DNA from: Wuchereria bancrofti
Taxonomy: Eukaryota > Nematoda > Chromadorea > Rhabditida > Onchocercidae
DNA length: 64,000 nt
Direction of reading: 5' to 3'
Assembly: GCA_005281725.1 (NCBI GenBank)
Contig: SSBO01000008.1
Span: forward strand, 558,001 to 622,000
The notes under the pieces are model-generated. The model was given only the letters and a program-made list of their open reading frames with translations, was not told the origin of the DNA and did no database searches. Below are positions 24,463 to 39,100 of this stretch, piece after piece. A program made the position numbers and the translations under genes. Within the stretch, counting starts at the first letter, position 1. Each line of letters begins with the position of its first letter.

Positions 24463-27400
24463 TAAGTAATGAGGCATTAAAGATTTAGTGTATCACAACA
24501 AAGCACAACCCTTCATCCTTCCCTCCCATTCATTCCTCTTAAAGTATCCTCTTCCAATTTTCTTTAAATGCAACCATCACCCACTTTTGAAGAGGCTAAT
24601 AAACGCAAAAATATTTCGGCTAAAAGTATTTTAAAGAGGAAAACGAATTTCATTCCATTTCTTCGCCTTCTTTTTCTCCTCTTATTGCTCCTTTTATCTG
24701 ATTGGAAATGATAAGAAGTTTCAATGATGACTGTTAACATTGATAAGGGACATTTGACAAAGATTATGATTAAATTAACTTCCGCATCCGGCGCTGTTCC
24801 ATTTAAAATCGAAACAATGAAGCGATGCTAAAATTCGACCTTAGAATACTCTGTATTAATGATAAAACTTTTTCTTCCTTATTTCCTTTCCTTCTCCTTT
24901 TATCTTTATTTTTCCTTTTATCTTTATTTATCTCCTTTTATTTCTCCAGAAATCTCACCAATCTTTAGTTCTCTCAGGTGAAACTCTAACAGTTTGGTTG
25001 TAAAATTTCAGTCTTAAACATCAATTATTTCTGGTTTGCCAGTAATAACAGTTATGATGAAAATTATAGCTAATGATGACAACGGCAAGGAAAGCGATGA
25101 CCTCATTGACTTTTGACCTTCGCTCTAGTTCTAGATGAAAAGAAATAAAAAAAAATATTCAGATAGATTGTATGCAAAGGAATGATACCAAACTTTACTC
25201 CTCTATCATTTCATTGATAATGATAACAATGACAACAATAATGATAATTACACAACAATCGTAATGACAGAACTGAGAGATGAAGTGAAATTGCTTCAGT
25301 TCACACAAAGATTCTCATTTCAACTTCAAATTCAAGCTGTCATCAATCCAACATATCTCTGAAATGAGCTGTACGAATGCTACATAAGCAGGTGCACCAA
25401 AAACGGAATAATGAAAGAATTGTTTCTTGGATGGAAAAAATTTTTGATGGAAACATGTCATAGTGATTCCCAGGTGGTGATTATTTTATATTGTAATTCA
25501 GTACTTCATTACTGACGTAAAAAGAAAGTCTTCGAATACATACATCTCTGCAACGAACGATAATAAAAATTTGAAAAGAAAGAAAGGAAACATTGAGGAA
25601 GTGTAATGGGTAACTGATGAATAATTTAAATTTTCTGCTGTTTGGGCGCGTGACCAACATTTGAACATAGATGGATAAATAAAAGAAGAGCAGAAAAAAA
25701 TTTTTCAAGCATGAACTACACCATATTTTTTAATGGATCTACAGTATCCGATAATATAAGAGGAAGAGAAATTATACCACTCATTGGATGCCCTTCTTTG
25801 ATTGCTAATGTCATATTCAAATCGTTTGCTATTTAAGATGCTAATAATGTCTACGAATAATTTAGACCCAAAGAGACAAGTGCTCTAACACTCATCAAAC
25901 ACTCATGAAAAGATAGATTTTCCAATAAACTATGATATAATGAAGTAGAACGATGCCGAAACTTTTCATTATTAATAGACAAAAAATTGCGATAGTATAG
26001 GAAATAACTGAGAATAAAGTTAAAATATCATTTTTTTAAAAATGACAAGAATTTGCTTTTGCTGATTGCATAATAGAAAGTCTATGAGAACTCAGTGTTT
26101 TATCTATTCATTCATATCCACTCATTTCTTAAGCTTTCAATAAAGTAATTATTAGAATTAAAATGTTACAAATTCCTTATCTAAAATTCAAAGTTTCTTC
26201 CTTCTCCTACTTTTCCATCGTTTTTTAAATTAAATTTTCACAGCATCATAATTACGTATGTATTCAGAATTTTTATATGGAAGAATATATTTGAAATATT
26301 TCGTAAGAAATGAATGGAAATTCGTCCTTTGGTATTCGTCCAAACAGAGATGGCCTACAAATTTACGCATTTAAATTTTTCATACTTCTCCGATTTCAAA
26401 AGTCTGAAGTTTCGAATTCTGCAGAATAATCAGTTACAATTGTCTCGACAACCTTACAGTATTACTAATCATAGTGTAGCTATTTTCACCCTCACTAATC
26501 AACTAATGTCATTACTGTAATCCAAACTGCGGTAATTATGAAATAAAGAACTCTATGTTCGTTAATTTCACGACCCGCCTAGATCAGAGCAAGTATATAC
26601 TCCGTTGCCATCTTTCCAAACAATTACAATTAATTTCATCTTACCAAAAGGTCACCAATGTTTATTTAACAGTTACAAAATGACAATTCTGTATCTCTCA
26701 TAAGAATCTGACTAATAATTTTTATAATCCGGTCAAAGAGGAAAGAAATAACGATAAATTATGCTTAATCAACGATCGTACGGTTTTTGTTGAAGCAAAC
26801 AAAGTAAAGAACATATGAAAAGGAAAAGGTGTCAAATAAACAAAAGGACGGAAAAGGGGAGATGATAGGAGTGAATACACATTCTGAACATGACACGCAA
26901 AACCTTAATTATACTAATTTCAGTTATGCCGTTCAGATTTCTGGATCATATTTCAGCATCATTCAGCATTACTAAAATACAATACGATACTTAACCGGAA
27001 ACCTGAATCGCAATAATGTCATTAGTAAAATATGACATCGTACTTATCCAGGAATCTGAATTTAATTTAAGAAGAAAAAAAAGGAAAGATGTACTGTGGA
27101 AATAATATAGTCAAATAGGAATGGAAAGCGAAAATAAAAAGTGTATTTACACTTTTTATTTTCGCCAAAAATATTTGAATACAGTTTTAGTTTTTGAATG
27201 CATTCATTATTTTCAAATTACTGCAGAATGATGAACGTAACTGCAGAATGATCACTGATAAACTGATAGAAATTAAAGCGTCACATAATACATTCAATTA
27301 TTCAAAATGTCATCGAAAAAATTTAAGGTACACAATCAATAAAAGAGCCAACTTAATCCTATCAACTATAATTACTACGAGCGCCTTTTCCTCCTGTTAA

Positions 27401-29370
27401 CGTGTACAGTTCTATTTACGTGATCCATTAGGTGATGATGTGAAAGAGTAGAAAATGCTTGTTGTGCGATTTCCGTTATTCTTCTCACGACTTCCTGATG
27501 TTAAGTTGACCCTAACAATCATTCAAAGAAACAAATCTCCTCCGACTAATAAGAGCAAACTCTCATTTAATTTTTTTTTTCTTTTTTTGACATAAATATC
27601 AATCAAAACTTCTATGCAGCATATCACCCACAACACTTCCCCCCTTTCTCCCATGGAATTAACCTATAGAAATATTATCAGCAACCCAAATACTCATTCT
27701 ATGTTAGATTGTTACAAATTGCTTATTGCTAATTGTTAGGAGAAGATAAGCTCCATATGTAATCATTCCTCATCCTCTAATTGTTCTTCTGATCTCAGCA
27801 GTCAAAAATCTATGAAATTTATTGTAAGCATATTTTTTAATGAAAATTTAAACATTTAGCTAAAAAAAACTTAGTATTCTTAATTATTAATCACTATATG
27901 AAGAGACAAAATTCAACAAAACATTTTAGGGATAATCTAACAAATTTTTCTGTCCTAAAAAAAGTTGAAAACTAAAGAGCATTATTTATCTATTCATCGG
28001 ATTATTCAAATACTGTATTCGATAAGAATCCGCTAGTAAATTAAAGAATTAAAACAGACCAAAAAACGAAAAGTGGATGAAGAGAAAAAGTATTTAATAA
28101 TCGAGAAATGAAGATTAATTCTATTAAGACAATTCCCTCTCAAACTTAAAACTTGGACTACCAAAGTAGAACAGCATGACCAACACTCTAAGATCTGTCA
28201 TGCTGTGGTCACTGCTGAAAAAAAAAAGAAAACAACTCTTGGACATATTTTGAACAATGAACAAGACACAGAAATTTGAAAAGAAAGATTTAAATCTTTG
28301 AAAAATTTGTCAATATGAGAAAATTACTATTTTGATATGTCCACCTCTAACAACCATGATCAAGACTTTAAGTTTTTCAAGAAGGAAAAACCAGAGCTGA
28401 TGCTACCATTTTTTTTGCGGATAATTTTCAGTTTGTTACCATACGCGAAAAGAAAAAAAAAACTTAATTTGATTACCAGTCAAATAATACTACTAATGTA
28501 ATAACGCAAAATAAGATATATGAAGAGGAAAGATACCAAAAACCAAAAGAAATGAAATGCTATTCTTCAGGATTTATCTTTGAGTTTCCAACAAAATTCG
28601 TCCTATTTTTCAAATTTACTCAAAATCGGCTACAGCAAACGATATTATTTGATTAGTAAAGTGAGAAGTAAACTGGACATATTAACAACTGTAACTGTTT
28701 TTGATGTGCCATTCATCCTTTCAGTTACAAAAAGAGAAAGATAAAACCAAGACGAAAAACAAAAAGAAAAAACATGGATGTAAGTGCAAATGAATAAACA
28801 AATAAACAAAAACTTAAGGGAGAAAGTGCAAATATTTGATGTATTCCCATCAGCAATTATCAATTGAGAAAAATCACTGAAATGTGACAGTATTGATTTG
28901 TCAGGATGTTTTTTCATTTTCAATATTTCACGCATTTCTTTTGTCATTCATTGCATATCGTTGGAAGTGATACTCCCGAAAATGTCCAATGAATTTCACT
29001 TTTCTCACCACAAACTAAACCAAACAATCTTATCTGAACAGCAAAATCGATAAACAAAGTATTTCGTAGAGCCATGAAATCAATTATAAAGCGGTTGAAG
29101 GAATTAATTGCTCTGTTTCCTGATTCATAATAATACTATTTGATGTCAACCATATTACCACCAGCCATTTTGATGAGCTTTCAATCTAAATCATACCTTG
29201 AAGCATCCATTCATTATATGAAAGTAACTTAACCAGGTGCAACAAACGATTCAGCAAATGATCAACTATAAGAATTTAATAAAAGCAAAATTCGCTATCT
29301 CTCGGTATAACTTCAAGAACGACATAGCAAGGTAGAAAGAAGGAGAAAGAATATTAGACGTTGCTTTCTC

Positions 29371-29790
29371 CGTAAAATCAGCCAGTCCAATGGCGGAGGG
29401 CTGTCATAATTTGGCGCCGTTCCCAAATATTGCCTTCTTTTTTTGCTTTTGTCGCCCAGATGGTTGGTCGCCATGCCTGCTGCAGGTGTATATGGTTGGC
29501 GAGGGGATGATCTATGATCAACACCGTTGCTGGTGGTCGTTTTTTTTGAATGAACAGCTTGTTGAAACGTTTTGCAGTGGTGATGACCACTACCACTGTC
29601 ACAGTTGTACCCTTATCATCATTACTATTACAGTTGTCGCCAAAGCTGAGAGAAGGCAAAAAAGTTTTGATAGGGTCGATGGATACTCTTGCACAGATAA
29701 ATAGGATGCACTGAACTATTTTACGTGATCCGTAATAAATACAAACGATTATATAGGAAGTTTTTTTTAATAAATTCAAGCATATGGTAG
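29371..29790. other. GC-richer island with long overlapping open frames on both strands, unassigned
   Basis: Within an otherwise AT-rich desert, 29390-29700 is visibly richer in G and C. It stays open for 133 codons on the minus strand and 104 on the plus strand. The minus-strand frame ends with RRQIMTALRHWTG; the plus-strand frame contains WSPCLLQVYMVGEGMIYDQH. I recognise no domain in either and see no convincing splice sites. It may be one exon of an unrecognised gene, a promoter, a non-coding RNA or inserted DNA. Long open frames on both strands at once often reflect composition only. Confidence 0.35.
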
Positions 29791-29933
29791 TAATATACAG
29801 CTGTACGGAAAGTGTTTCCAGTTTCTTCGTTCTGAAAACTTATTGATGAAAAAAATTCTTAATGATTGTCTATAAAGTTAAATAAATTTGAAAATAAAAC
29901 TTGCAAAGGATGTTACTGAACGCCGTCTGTCTG

Positions 29934-29982
29934 CTATATCTATCTATCTATCTATCCGTCATCAATCATCCATCCATCCATC
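29934..29982. repeat. Composite (TATC)n-(ATCC)n microsatellite
   Basis: Short runs of TATC (about five units) and then CATC/ATCC units occur side by side. They are the same two tetranucleotide families that make the long arrays at 46.9 and 45.8 kb. Confidence 0.8.
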
Positions 29983-32183
29983 TGTTCCTATCATTCCATG
30001 CAACAAGTATCCATTCGATCAATTGATTTAGTCGTGATGGCAAATGAAATGCCATGTGTTAAAGAAAGTGTCAAATTTGTTGTTTGTTGTTGTTGGGTTG
30101 TGAGTAAAAATGAGACGAATGAATGAGATAACAATGACAATGTTGTATCACTGATTATATCATGTGATATCTTATCTCTTTCATCAATTTCTTCATTCAT
30201 CCAAGAGTTATGATTTATTCCTAACCTCTTTGTGATGGTGGAGTAATTAGGCCCAATCTACCGCTTCTCCCTTTAACTTCCAGGAACTATATGACTTCCT
30301 AACTATCTGACGCTTCAAAATTTGTCGAAATCTATAGTATTTCTGTTTTAGAAATAGAAAAAAGAAAACTCGAGACTCTGTGAAATATTTTAAAACTGAG
30401 TTTATCTAAAAAAAACAAACAAATTGAAATTTAGGCTTATAATTCAAAATCATTTTGTCCTTAAGATTCAAAATGAGAGAAAAAGATGAATTTGCTTTGA
30501 TATGAAAAAAAGTATTTACGACATTTTCTATCAAAGTATGCAATTATCACTCCCACATATTCAATTATATCTATCATTGAAAACTGTGCCAATTCAGTAT
30601 TTATGCATTATAACCAAATAAATGGAAAATAAGAAAATCCTTAGTAAATTATAGTAATAAAGAAATGAAGCTTTAATATTTGTATAATTTGTTGTAAGAG
30701 CATTTCATGCCAAAACTGTATCGACAAACCTTTAAGGGTCGAAAGCTGTTCCTTACCTTTTGCTTCAACAGGTAAGCAAATAATGGGCAACCGCAACAAA
30801 ACGAAATATTTCAATTTTATTTGCATATTCATAAACAACAGAGTCTAACTTGAACCAACAATTTCTTTCTTTTCGTTTTTTTCCCTCTGTTTTATAAGAC
30901 AAGGAAAAAAAGAAAGACATTTACTTAATTTAAAAACTTAATAATTGCTTATCTCTCATTGAAGAGGAATTCCTCAAAAATTAGTCCAAATGTTAAAAGA
31001 TAAAGGAAATATCAATCGCTTATGAATGTTCGACACTTTTATTCCATAATATATCAATAAGGCTTGGCAACATTCCACTCAAAGTTAAACGATTGAAATT
31101 TACTTGTTACTTAATTAAAATGCATTTATTTCAAATTATAATAAATTTTAAAAAATGAACAAAAAATTTAGGGAATGTAGTGAAAAAAAGGCAGGAAAAT
31201 GAAGCAGTATTTGATATTTGATAAGTAAATTTTACTTCGATCAGAAAAAATTAGAAATTAAGTAACAATTGATGGTTTGTTTTTTCTTTGGAAAGAGAAA
31301 ATAGGACGGAAAGTTCTTATCTTGAGGGTTTATTTTTCAAAAACAATATAAAAAGAATGAAATAAATGCCTTGAAGTAGTCATTTGAACCAATCATTCTA
31401 TTAGTCAACCATCCTGACAAGGATCATTGTCTTTTTCAAAAAATCTTTAAGAACTTTCCCTAATAAGGTAGTTGGAAGAGGGAAAACAGAAAAGGCGGCT
31501 TTTTCTTTAAATCAATAATATATGCAACGAATTTTCAAATACAAAATAAAAATAAAATGAAAAATTAATCGGGGCGAAATATGGAAATTTTTCAAAGAAA
31601 TGAATTATATTTTGCATGCTAAACTATTTCTACTTTTAAAATGGCCAATAAATAGCATCGTTTTTATTAAATGAAATGGGTGATCACAGTGTTATAGGGT
31701 TGAACTTTAAAAAAAAATTTTTACTCAATTTGTTGTTGCCTAAAACAAGATTGATAATCAATAACATTCATTATTACAGTTAAAATAAAAGCAAAAAAGG
31801 AGGATAATTTCTAAATAACCGAACACATTACGAATTCAAGTTTTCAGTGTTTTTCAGTTACAAATACTTATGGAGTTTTATTAATGAAGGAAAAAGAAAG
31901 AAAGAAAGTCATAAAAAAGCGATAAGCAAATTGTTCTAGCTATTAACTTTGGAAAAACATTCACTATTGTAGCAAATCATCATCGTAGTTCTGAGTAATT
32001 AGCAAAAGAAAGAGATAAATGAAGAAGCATTTCCTAAACAGGTGGTTGTCAAATTGCCGGTACGCAGATTACTAATTACTCCAATGTTTACTATTGTTTA
32101 GTTATTGACCAAATTAAGACGTCTTTTACTGAAATTGTACAACAAATGTTTCAAATGGCTTTTTATTTCATGAAGTTTTCCTG

Positions 32184-32219
32184 AAAGAGAGAGAGAGAGA
32201 GAGAGGAAGAGGGAGAGAA
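32184..32219. repeat. (GA)n microsatellite
   Basis: About ten uninterrupted GA units, then GAGGAAGAGGGAGAGA. Confidence 0.85.
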
Positions 32220-34326
32220 TTCTTTGGAATGACAAACACATGAATTTTTAAATTAATGAAACTTTAGAACAAAAAACTTAAACAACAAATATATGAAAAT
32301 AACACAAAAAGCAGACAAATATCAGAATATATACGAAACATGAAATAAAAAGTGAAAGTGATGGAAAGACAAGTGGAACAGACATGAGGAAATCAACAAA
32401 GCGGTCGAAAATTGATATTCTATCTGTCTTCACTTGCTTTTAAATTCGAACTCAAAGAAAATCACTGAAACAATATTCTTCGTTGAAATGTCTGATTGTG
32501 TTTGTTTGTTTGTTTTTCACTTTTGATTTAAAACATCCAAAAAAGGAGGTATGTCAGTGATGGATCAAATTAATGCATGCAATTAATTGATAACTTTTAA
32601 CAAGTCTGAAAGAAAGAATAGAGCCACAATTGTGATTGAAACCAATCATCACTCACTCATCCGTCCATTATTCTTCTCATAGATCGTTTTTCTCTTCTTT
32701 TTTTTAAATCTGTAAGCTCTCACTTTCTTGCTTCCTACTGCACAACTGCTGTTCCACTAATATTTCAACAAAATAAGCAAAGTGCAAATCGTAAATTCAA
32801 CAATTACTACGAAAGAAAACAAAAAAAAAAATGAAAACTTTATTTCTGTTTTAAATTTTTGAATAAAGTTAAAGTTACTCTATTGCATTACACAACATTT
32901 TTGCTTCCAGTAAGCAAACATCAAACAATAACTTTCACATATTCAGAATGACTGCCAATTTCATTAAAATTAATAGAACTATAGAACGAAGTAGAAAGAT
33001 AGTGGAAAGCTACTTCAGCAAGAGAAGGACACTCAAACCAAACCTTATCAGTCAGTCCGATGATAATCAGGAAAAGAACTGATGACAAATGGATAATCGT
33101 AAATAACTAATCTGCGCTTCCACCTTTAAAACATCCTCAACAATGCATTCAACCTAAGAAGAAGAAAGTAAAAATAAAACGGGGAGAGAAGCCACCTGTG
33201 CCATTGCATAGACAAATATTCATAAAACCGAATTTCCCTTTTTCCAATTATTTATTTCATCATTTATTTCTTTGTGCAAAATTATTCGTCCCTCTCTCTC
33301 TCTTCCCCTCTCTCTCATATCCATCTCTCCACACAATTCATCCATCTTTTATCGCTCCAACTCTATTCGAGAAAATGAAAAAGGAACGCTTTAATTGTTG
33401 GTTGATAATTAAATGCCTCAGTGAAATTTTATTTATACAACGAATCTGTTAAGAAGCAATGTAATATCAGTCGGAAATTTGTTTTGAAAAGAGCTTTGTA
33501 TAAATGTTGAAATAACAATTGGTGAAGCAAATATGTATCACAAGCATTCTATTATTATTAGCTTATTCGTCTAGGTACATTAGTACCACACCTGTTATTC
33601 TAGGATAAAAGTTATGGTGCTGAAGGTAACTAAATATTACTCATCTGAACGGTACCTCAGCCAGAAATACTAACGAACTACCAATGAAATAATCTCAGTG
33701 AATTATGAGCAGAAAAGAAAAATCTTTCTGGGAGTACACAGCAAACAAAACTTACTTAGCAGTGCTAATTCTGCAATGGATGGAATATTACATAATTTCA
33801 ATTTATCCTATCTGCTAATTAATACCTTAAACTGCGCTACCAAAAGTTAAAGCCTAGAAAGAGACTTGAAACAAATAATTAAGCGTTAAATGTTTCATAC
33901 ATATGAATACAACCTTCAGAGCCTGAAAAGAAATTTCGACAAATATAGGTGTATCACCAGGTAATGGTCAAATTTAGCAAAAAGCCAAACTATATATAAA
34001 TTATGCTTCCTATTTCATGAATTAATAATAACAGACATAATTGATAGCATATGAAATTTTAATTTTGCATGTAATAATTGCACACAAATATAATAAACAT
34101 GTTGTATAAGGTAAGAAATGAAGCAAATTAGCTAATAATGAAGTAAAAAAACTCGAAGAACTTATCAGTCAATAATTTCTCTACTGGTAAACTACGAAAT
34201 GGCAAACTCTTTTTACAATATTTACAAATGGATTAATGAAAGAGTAAAGTACCAAAAATACGATAACAATGAACAGAGTACAACGACAACATTCTACCCT
34301 TTCTTTTTTAAATGTTGAAATGAATC

Positions 34327-34365
34327 TGTGTGTATGTGTGTGTGTGTGTGTTTGTATGTGTGTGT
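34327..34365. repeat. (GT)n microsatellite
   Basis: GTGTGTATGTGTGTGTGTGT with two A/T interruptions. An AT/AC-rich tail continues to about 34420. Confidence 0.85.
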
Positions 34366-36158
34366 CTGAGTGCACATACTTATACAGATACAGACATACA
34401 CATATATATGCATGTATATGTTCACTGATTAGATAAGCCCAATTTTAAAGTACTTAATTTTATGGCTAATGGAAAATTTGCATTGCTTTATTCTGATTTT
34501 TCTTTTTTCCGAAAAAAAAAGTATTAACAATAAAAGAAGACAATGAATTGATTTTTCTTTTTTTGCAAAGGGAATGGAAAGAGAAAGAAAAGGATTAGTT
34601 GGAATTTTCTACTATCTTACAAATGTATAAATTCCCCAACTGATAAACTTATTTTCACTAATCTTTTATAATTCTAATTTCAATCTTTCCCAGCAAATAT
34701 CTATCGTATATTTATTTCATATCTACTACCGAAGTAACTACAGAAAACAATTGGAAATTTCTCATCTAACGATATACCGAAGCCCAAACTTCTATTCAGT
34801 AAATAATAAATGGCACTTCTGCCACTATTCATATTATTCTTTTCACACCCATCAAAATAAACCACTTTGTTTTTGAAGAAGTCTTTTTTTTTTCTGTTAA
34901 ATCTTTACATCGAATGAGAACAAAATGCCAAGTTCGGTTTTCTTCCCAATAATCTTAGCAAATGGAAAACATTTTGAATTTTCAAGGGAAAAAATCCCAT
35001 ATTATTATGATTCGGTTACAAACATATAACACTAATCAATGAATAAACATAAGCATTTTAATCATTAAACTTTCATTTCAACAAAAACAAAAAAAGCAAG
35101 CAAATCACCCTAAAATCATTGCATATAATTAGATAAAACCCCAATTTTTAGAAATACCAATTAGACACTCAAAGCTAAAGAAAATACGAAAATTTCTGCT
35201 CCTTCTTGTAAGACGTTAACTTCTCGATATTTACTCCGATACCATTACATGATTAGCGATTGCTGATTGCATGTTATTTTCCTTCATTAATCACCTTCTC
35301 ATGTAAGAGTTTATGGAATACATATTTCTTGAATCCACTTACTAAAACTGAGGGACCATTTGAAATTTTCAAATTCAATACCTGTAAAACAATATGCAAC
35401 GCGTAACAACAGCAATGATAGCTATGCTCTATCCTAACCTTCTCAAATTACATCGTTTGGCCAGATAAAATTTCCATCAAAACAAGAACCACTGCAGTTA
35501 TACATAAGCAGTAAAAAAGGAGATAAAAAACTTGTGAAGTCTCGCTTGCTGTATTTAGCAGACCATCAAAATATTTGATTGTGATTTCTGCACTTCACTC
35601 TTTTACTCCGAAATTGAAGGGGACAGCGGTACGAAATGGTAAATTTAGTCATTCATTCTATTTAAATATGTATACTTACGTATAAGCATCTCTTTTCATC
35701 AGAGAAACTCAACGGAATATATATTGCTTGAAGAAATGCAGACTTAAAGAATTCCAAAACACTGTCTTAATTTAAAATTAAAATTTTCAAAAAGATTCCA
35801 GAACTTTGTCAAAATGTCATTTATTCAAAACAGATTGAGGGATAAAAAGGGTGACATAATAATAAAAATGAAACTTGAAAATTTTTTAGAGTGAAAGAAA
35901 AAACATGAGACTAGAAAAAATACGGAATGCAACAAAACAGTATCAAAATAAAAAATGCATATAACGCCAAATCATGATAGCATGGTAAACAAATTATAAC
36001 GAACAAAATTCTGCATGTCCAGTAGAGTTCAAGAATAAATCACATGAAAACTCTAGCTAAACAAGTTAAAATTTTGAAGAAAATACAAAATTGCCTGGCA
36101 AATAACACGTATATGAAGTGTGAAAAGTAAATTGCATCACGTTCTGTTGTGATATCTA

Positions 36159-39100
36159 TCAAAGATCAATTCTTAAAGCCGATAAAGCATCTGGATGTGT
36201 AGCCGCGTAGCTGGCTGAAGCCTCGGCTGACTGTATCTCATCTACCGGTTCATTAGTAGCGGATAGTTTTGGTCGCTTTGGTACAACCATATTACGATTT
36301 TCTATCGATTGTTTGGACTTCGATAATTTCAGCATTTCCGTCCGTAATTTCTCTAATATTGCATTATTTGGTTCTAGAACCGAGCTTTCCTTAGTACGAT
36401 TTCCTACAAAAATTAATGTAAAAAGAAATTTCAACAAACTTCGAAGATTTTGCAAATTGAATTCTAAACATCAGAAATTATAAATGAAAAAATTCTAAAT
36501 GAAGGAAAATTTGATCTATCGTCAATATATTTTAAAACCAATACATTTTAAAACCGAATAAAATAAAATGTGAACACCTTGCAATTTGATTATACTCTGT
36601 CGACTTTTTCGTGCTTCTTGCTGTTTTTGTTGTGTTCCATGCCCATAAAGACGTATAAGCGAACCCCATGTGTCGAGCTAAAAACCAAAATTTTTAGATT
36701 TTATAAAAATTTAATTTTTGAAACAGCAAATACGATCAGAACAATCCTTCCTAATGGTCTCCTCTTCCAGTACTATATGTAACGAAAACGCAAATTTTAT
36801 GTCAAATGAAAAGATGAAAAAATTCCTCTCATAATTTATTTTTTCCCCCAGAGTAAGGGCATAAGGGCGCTCTTGATATTTGACAAATGGTTCTCATCAC
36901 AAATTCGAACCACGCACCATGCTAGCTCAACTTTGACAAAAAAATTTTTGATTTGGCCTATTTTAGATATTCAGATTTATAATCTTATTTCAACCCATAC
37001 AATGAAGACTTGTTGTTGACAACAAATATGAGGAAATTTTCGCGACATTTTCTATCAAACTGTTGTTATTTGTATAGGGATTATTGTTGTACAAGAAACT
37101 AACCGAATAATTTCTATGTAAAGAAAAAAAGTTTTATTTCATTTTTTATGAAAAAATAAACTTTTTCAAACAAAGATTTAAATGTTCAGTTCCTCAAATC
37201 TTTGGAAATTTTCAATTTTCATAAACGTTACTAACATTAGGATGCAACTTTTTGAGCATTGCTTGGGATGCTTTCTGTTTGCCTTCACGCTTATTTGCAC
37301 ATATAACAGAAACACGATGTTTGCCGACATCCATATCAAATTGATGGCGTTGATGTTTAACCCGAACCGAATGAACCTTTATTTCCGTGTCACCGTATGC
37401 AGCATTTCGTTTCAGGCATTCCTGGGATTTTTTTATGTTTGCTCTAATGCAAGAAAAAAAGAAATATCAAAAGAAGCAACTACGAGTCTGCCAATCACTG
37501 GAATATCAGTAACACTATTTTTATACAAATGCAATGGTAATTATAAACTAGTAAGACTAATAAAATTTTTGTGACTTCCGAAATCTTAAAACTGAATTTA
37601 AAATCTTATAACATTTAAGAAATTTAGAAAATGAATTTCGAGTTTCAGACGACACAGAAACTGCGAAAGAAAAAGTGAATCTGAAGATTCACAAGATCTG
37701 CATTTGAAGAAATGAAAAACATTTGAAATCTAATAGTTTCATTTAAATATTCACTATAAAAAGATAAGGAATCACCGTGCATGTATCACTACATCTTCAC
37801 TTCAAAAAACAGTTTAAGCATACCAAGAAATTATTAAATGCAAATAAATTCATTTAAAGCTTTAAAACCCGTAAGCATGTTTGCAGAAATTGGTCAGCAA
37901 TATGTGTGATTTCTAAAAATCAAAATTTAATTAAACCTGAAGTAATAAATACGGTGATGGTTGGCCAGCTCTAGCAGACAAATCAAATATTCGCGAATCC
38001 TCTATTGGCAGCATATCAAACAGTGCTACCGCATCTTCCTTATCGCTTTCTGCATCATCTTTCCTGGAAAGCCGAAATCTCAATCTAAGAGATCGCAATA
38101 TATGTATAAATTTACAATTTTCAGAATCCAAATCAAATAAAGAAACTATTTTGGTTATTAGTTTACAGTGCAGTAAAGATTAGTAACAGTGATTTTAGCG
38201 AAATGATCGCAATATATGTGTTTATGGATGCAATAAATACGTAATTTACTTTTTAGTTTTTAAACAGCAAAAAAGAAGAAATTTACCAACTCATTACTTT
38301 TTTATGTAATTCTTTTTTTCTTCCGCATTTTGGATCATTATAGATTGGAATTTTAATCAAGAAATACGGATATTAAGTGCAAATAAATTGCCCAACAAAC
38401 ATTATTTTATGCATGTATGACAATCCTCAGCTATCTTTACTCATTTATTAGAATCAAATTTCGAAATCCTTAACATGTATTCCTTACCAAGAAAATAACT
38501 TACTCTTTCTTATCGCTTCTAGCAATACCCTCCGGATCAAATTCTACATCAGGTATCAAAACTTTCAAAGCATTTCGTGCGGCATCCAGTTTAGCAGTTT
38601 TCTTGCTATTACCACAACCTGTTCCAAGAACCACAAAATCAGCATCTAAATATGTAAACATTATCCATATTTTTAATTATAAAATTTATCGAACAAGAAC
38701 TTATAACTTGACATATTTCAGGACTCCTTCTTTGATCAAAAAGTGCAAAGCATATATGATAGTCAGATTTAGGACAAGTAAAGCAAAGAAATCCAAAATT
38801 TTAACTTATCCTCCCGTCTTTTTATAAAAACTGTATGAATACCCATTTCTATTCCATCCATTTTCGCCCTATAACTAACCTGGTTGCTCTCCATGTTCTT
38901 GTAAGCGTTGTTCCCGTCTTTGCTTTTCTTGCAGAAGCATTAATTTCTCCTTAACACTTGTTGCACAAAGTACTCGGTTATTTAAATTCATTTTCAAACG
39001 TGCTGTACATCCATACGGCATTGATGAATTCCTGAAAACAATATAAACAATCTTTAACTGAAAAAATTCTTTCCACTTCTTTCCTTTAAAATAAGACATA

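Larger units (their letters stand above)
11071..29370. other. Long AT-rich region without a supported gene
   Basis: I scanned this 18 kb for exons with conserved motifs and flanking splice sites and found none I can defend. Open frames are short, low in complexity (rich in F, K, N, I, S) and lack recognisable domains. The contents I can name are microsatellites and small local duplications, for example a unit of about 31 bp repeated at about 13186-13248 (TTTAGTATTCTGACTGTTTC). Two related stretches at about 14070-14107 and 14227-14272 share AAGTGAATAATTGTAG and GGGAACAGATT. It could be intergenic, regulatory DNA, or host undetected non-coding RNAs. Confidence 0.5.
29791..36158. other. Intergenic, no gene seen
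   Basis: AT-rich sequence up to the 3' end of pash-1. Nameable contents are the composite tetranucleotide at 29.9 kb, a (GA)n run at 32184-32219 and a (GT)n run at 34327-34365. A pyrimidine-rich stretch lies at about 33290-33320. Open frames are short and lack motifs. The pash-1 3' UTR must begin directly below 36159. Confidence 0.5.

Noticed and set aside
36885..36945. GTTCGAA-containing stretch considered as a tRNA on the minus strand
   Set aside because: The flanking bases do not pair into T, anticodon and acceptor stems.
37182..37574. 130-codon plus-strand frame
   Set aside because: Overlaps pash-1 exon 12, whose minus-strand reading matches the second dsRNA-binding domain of DGCR8.
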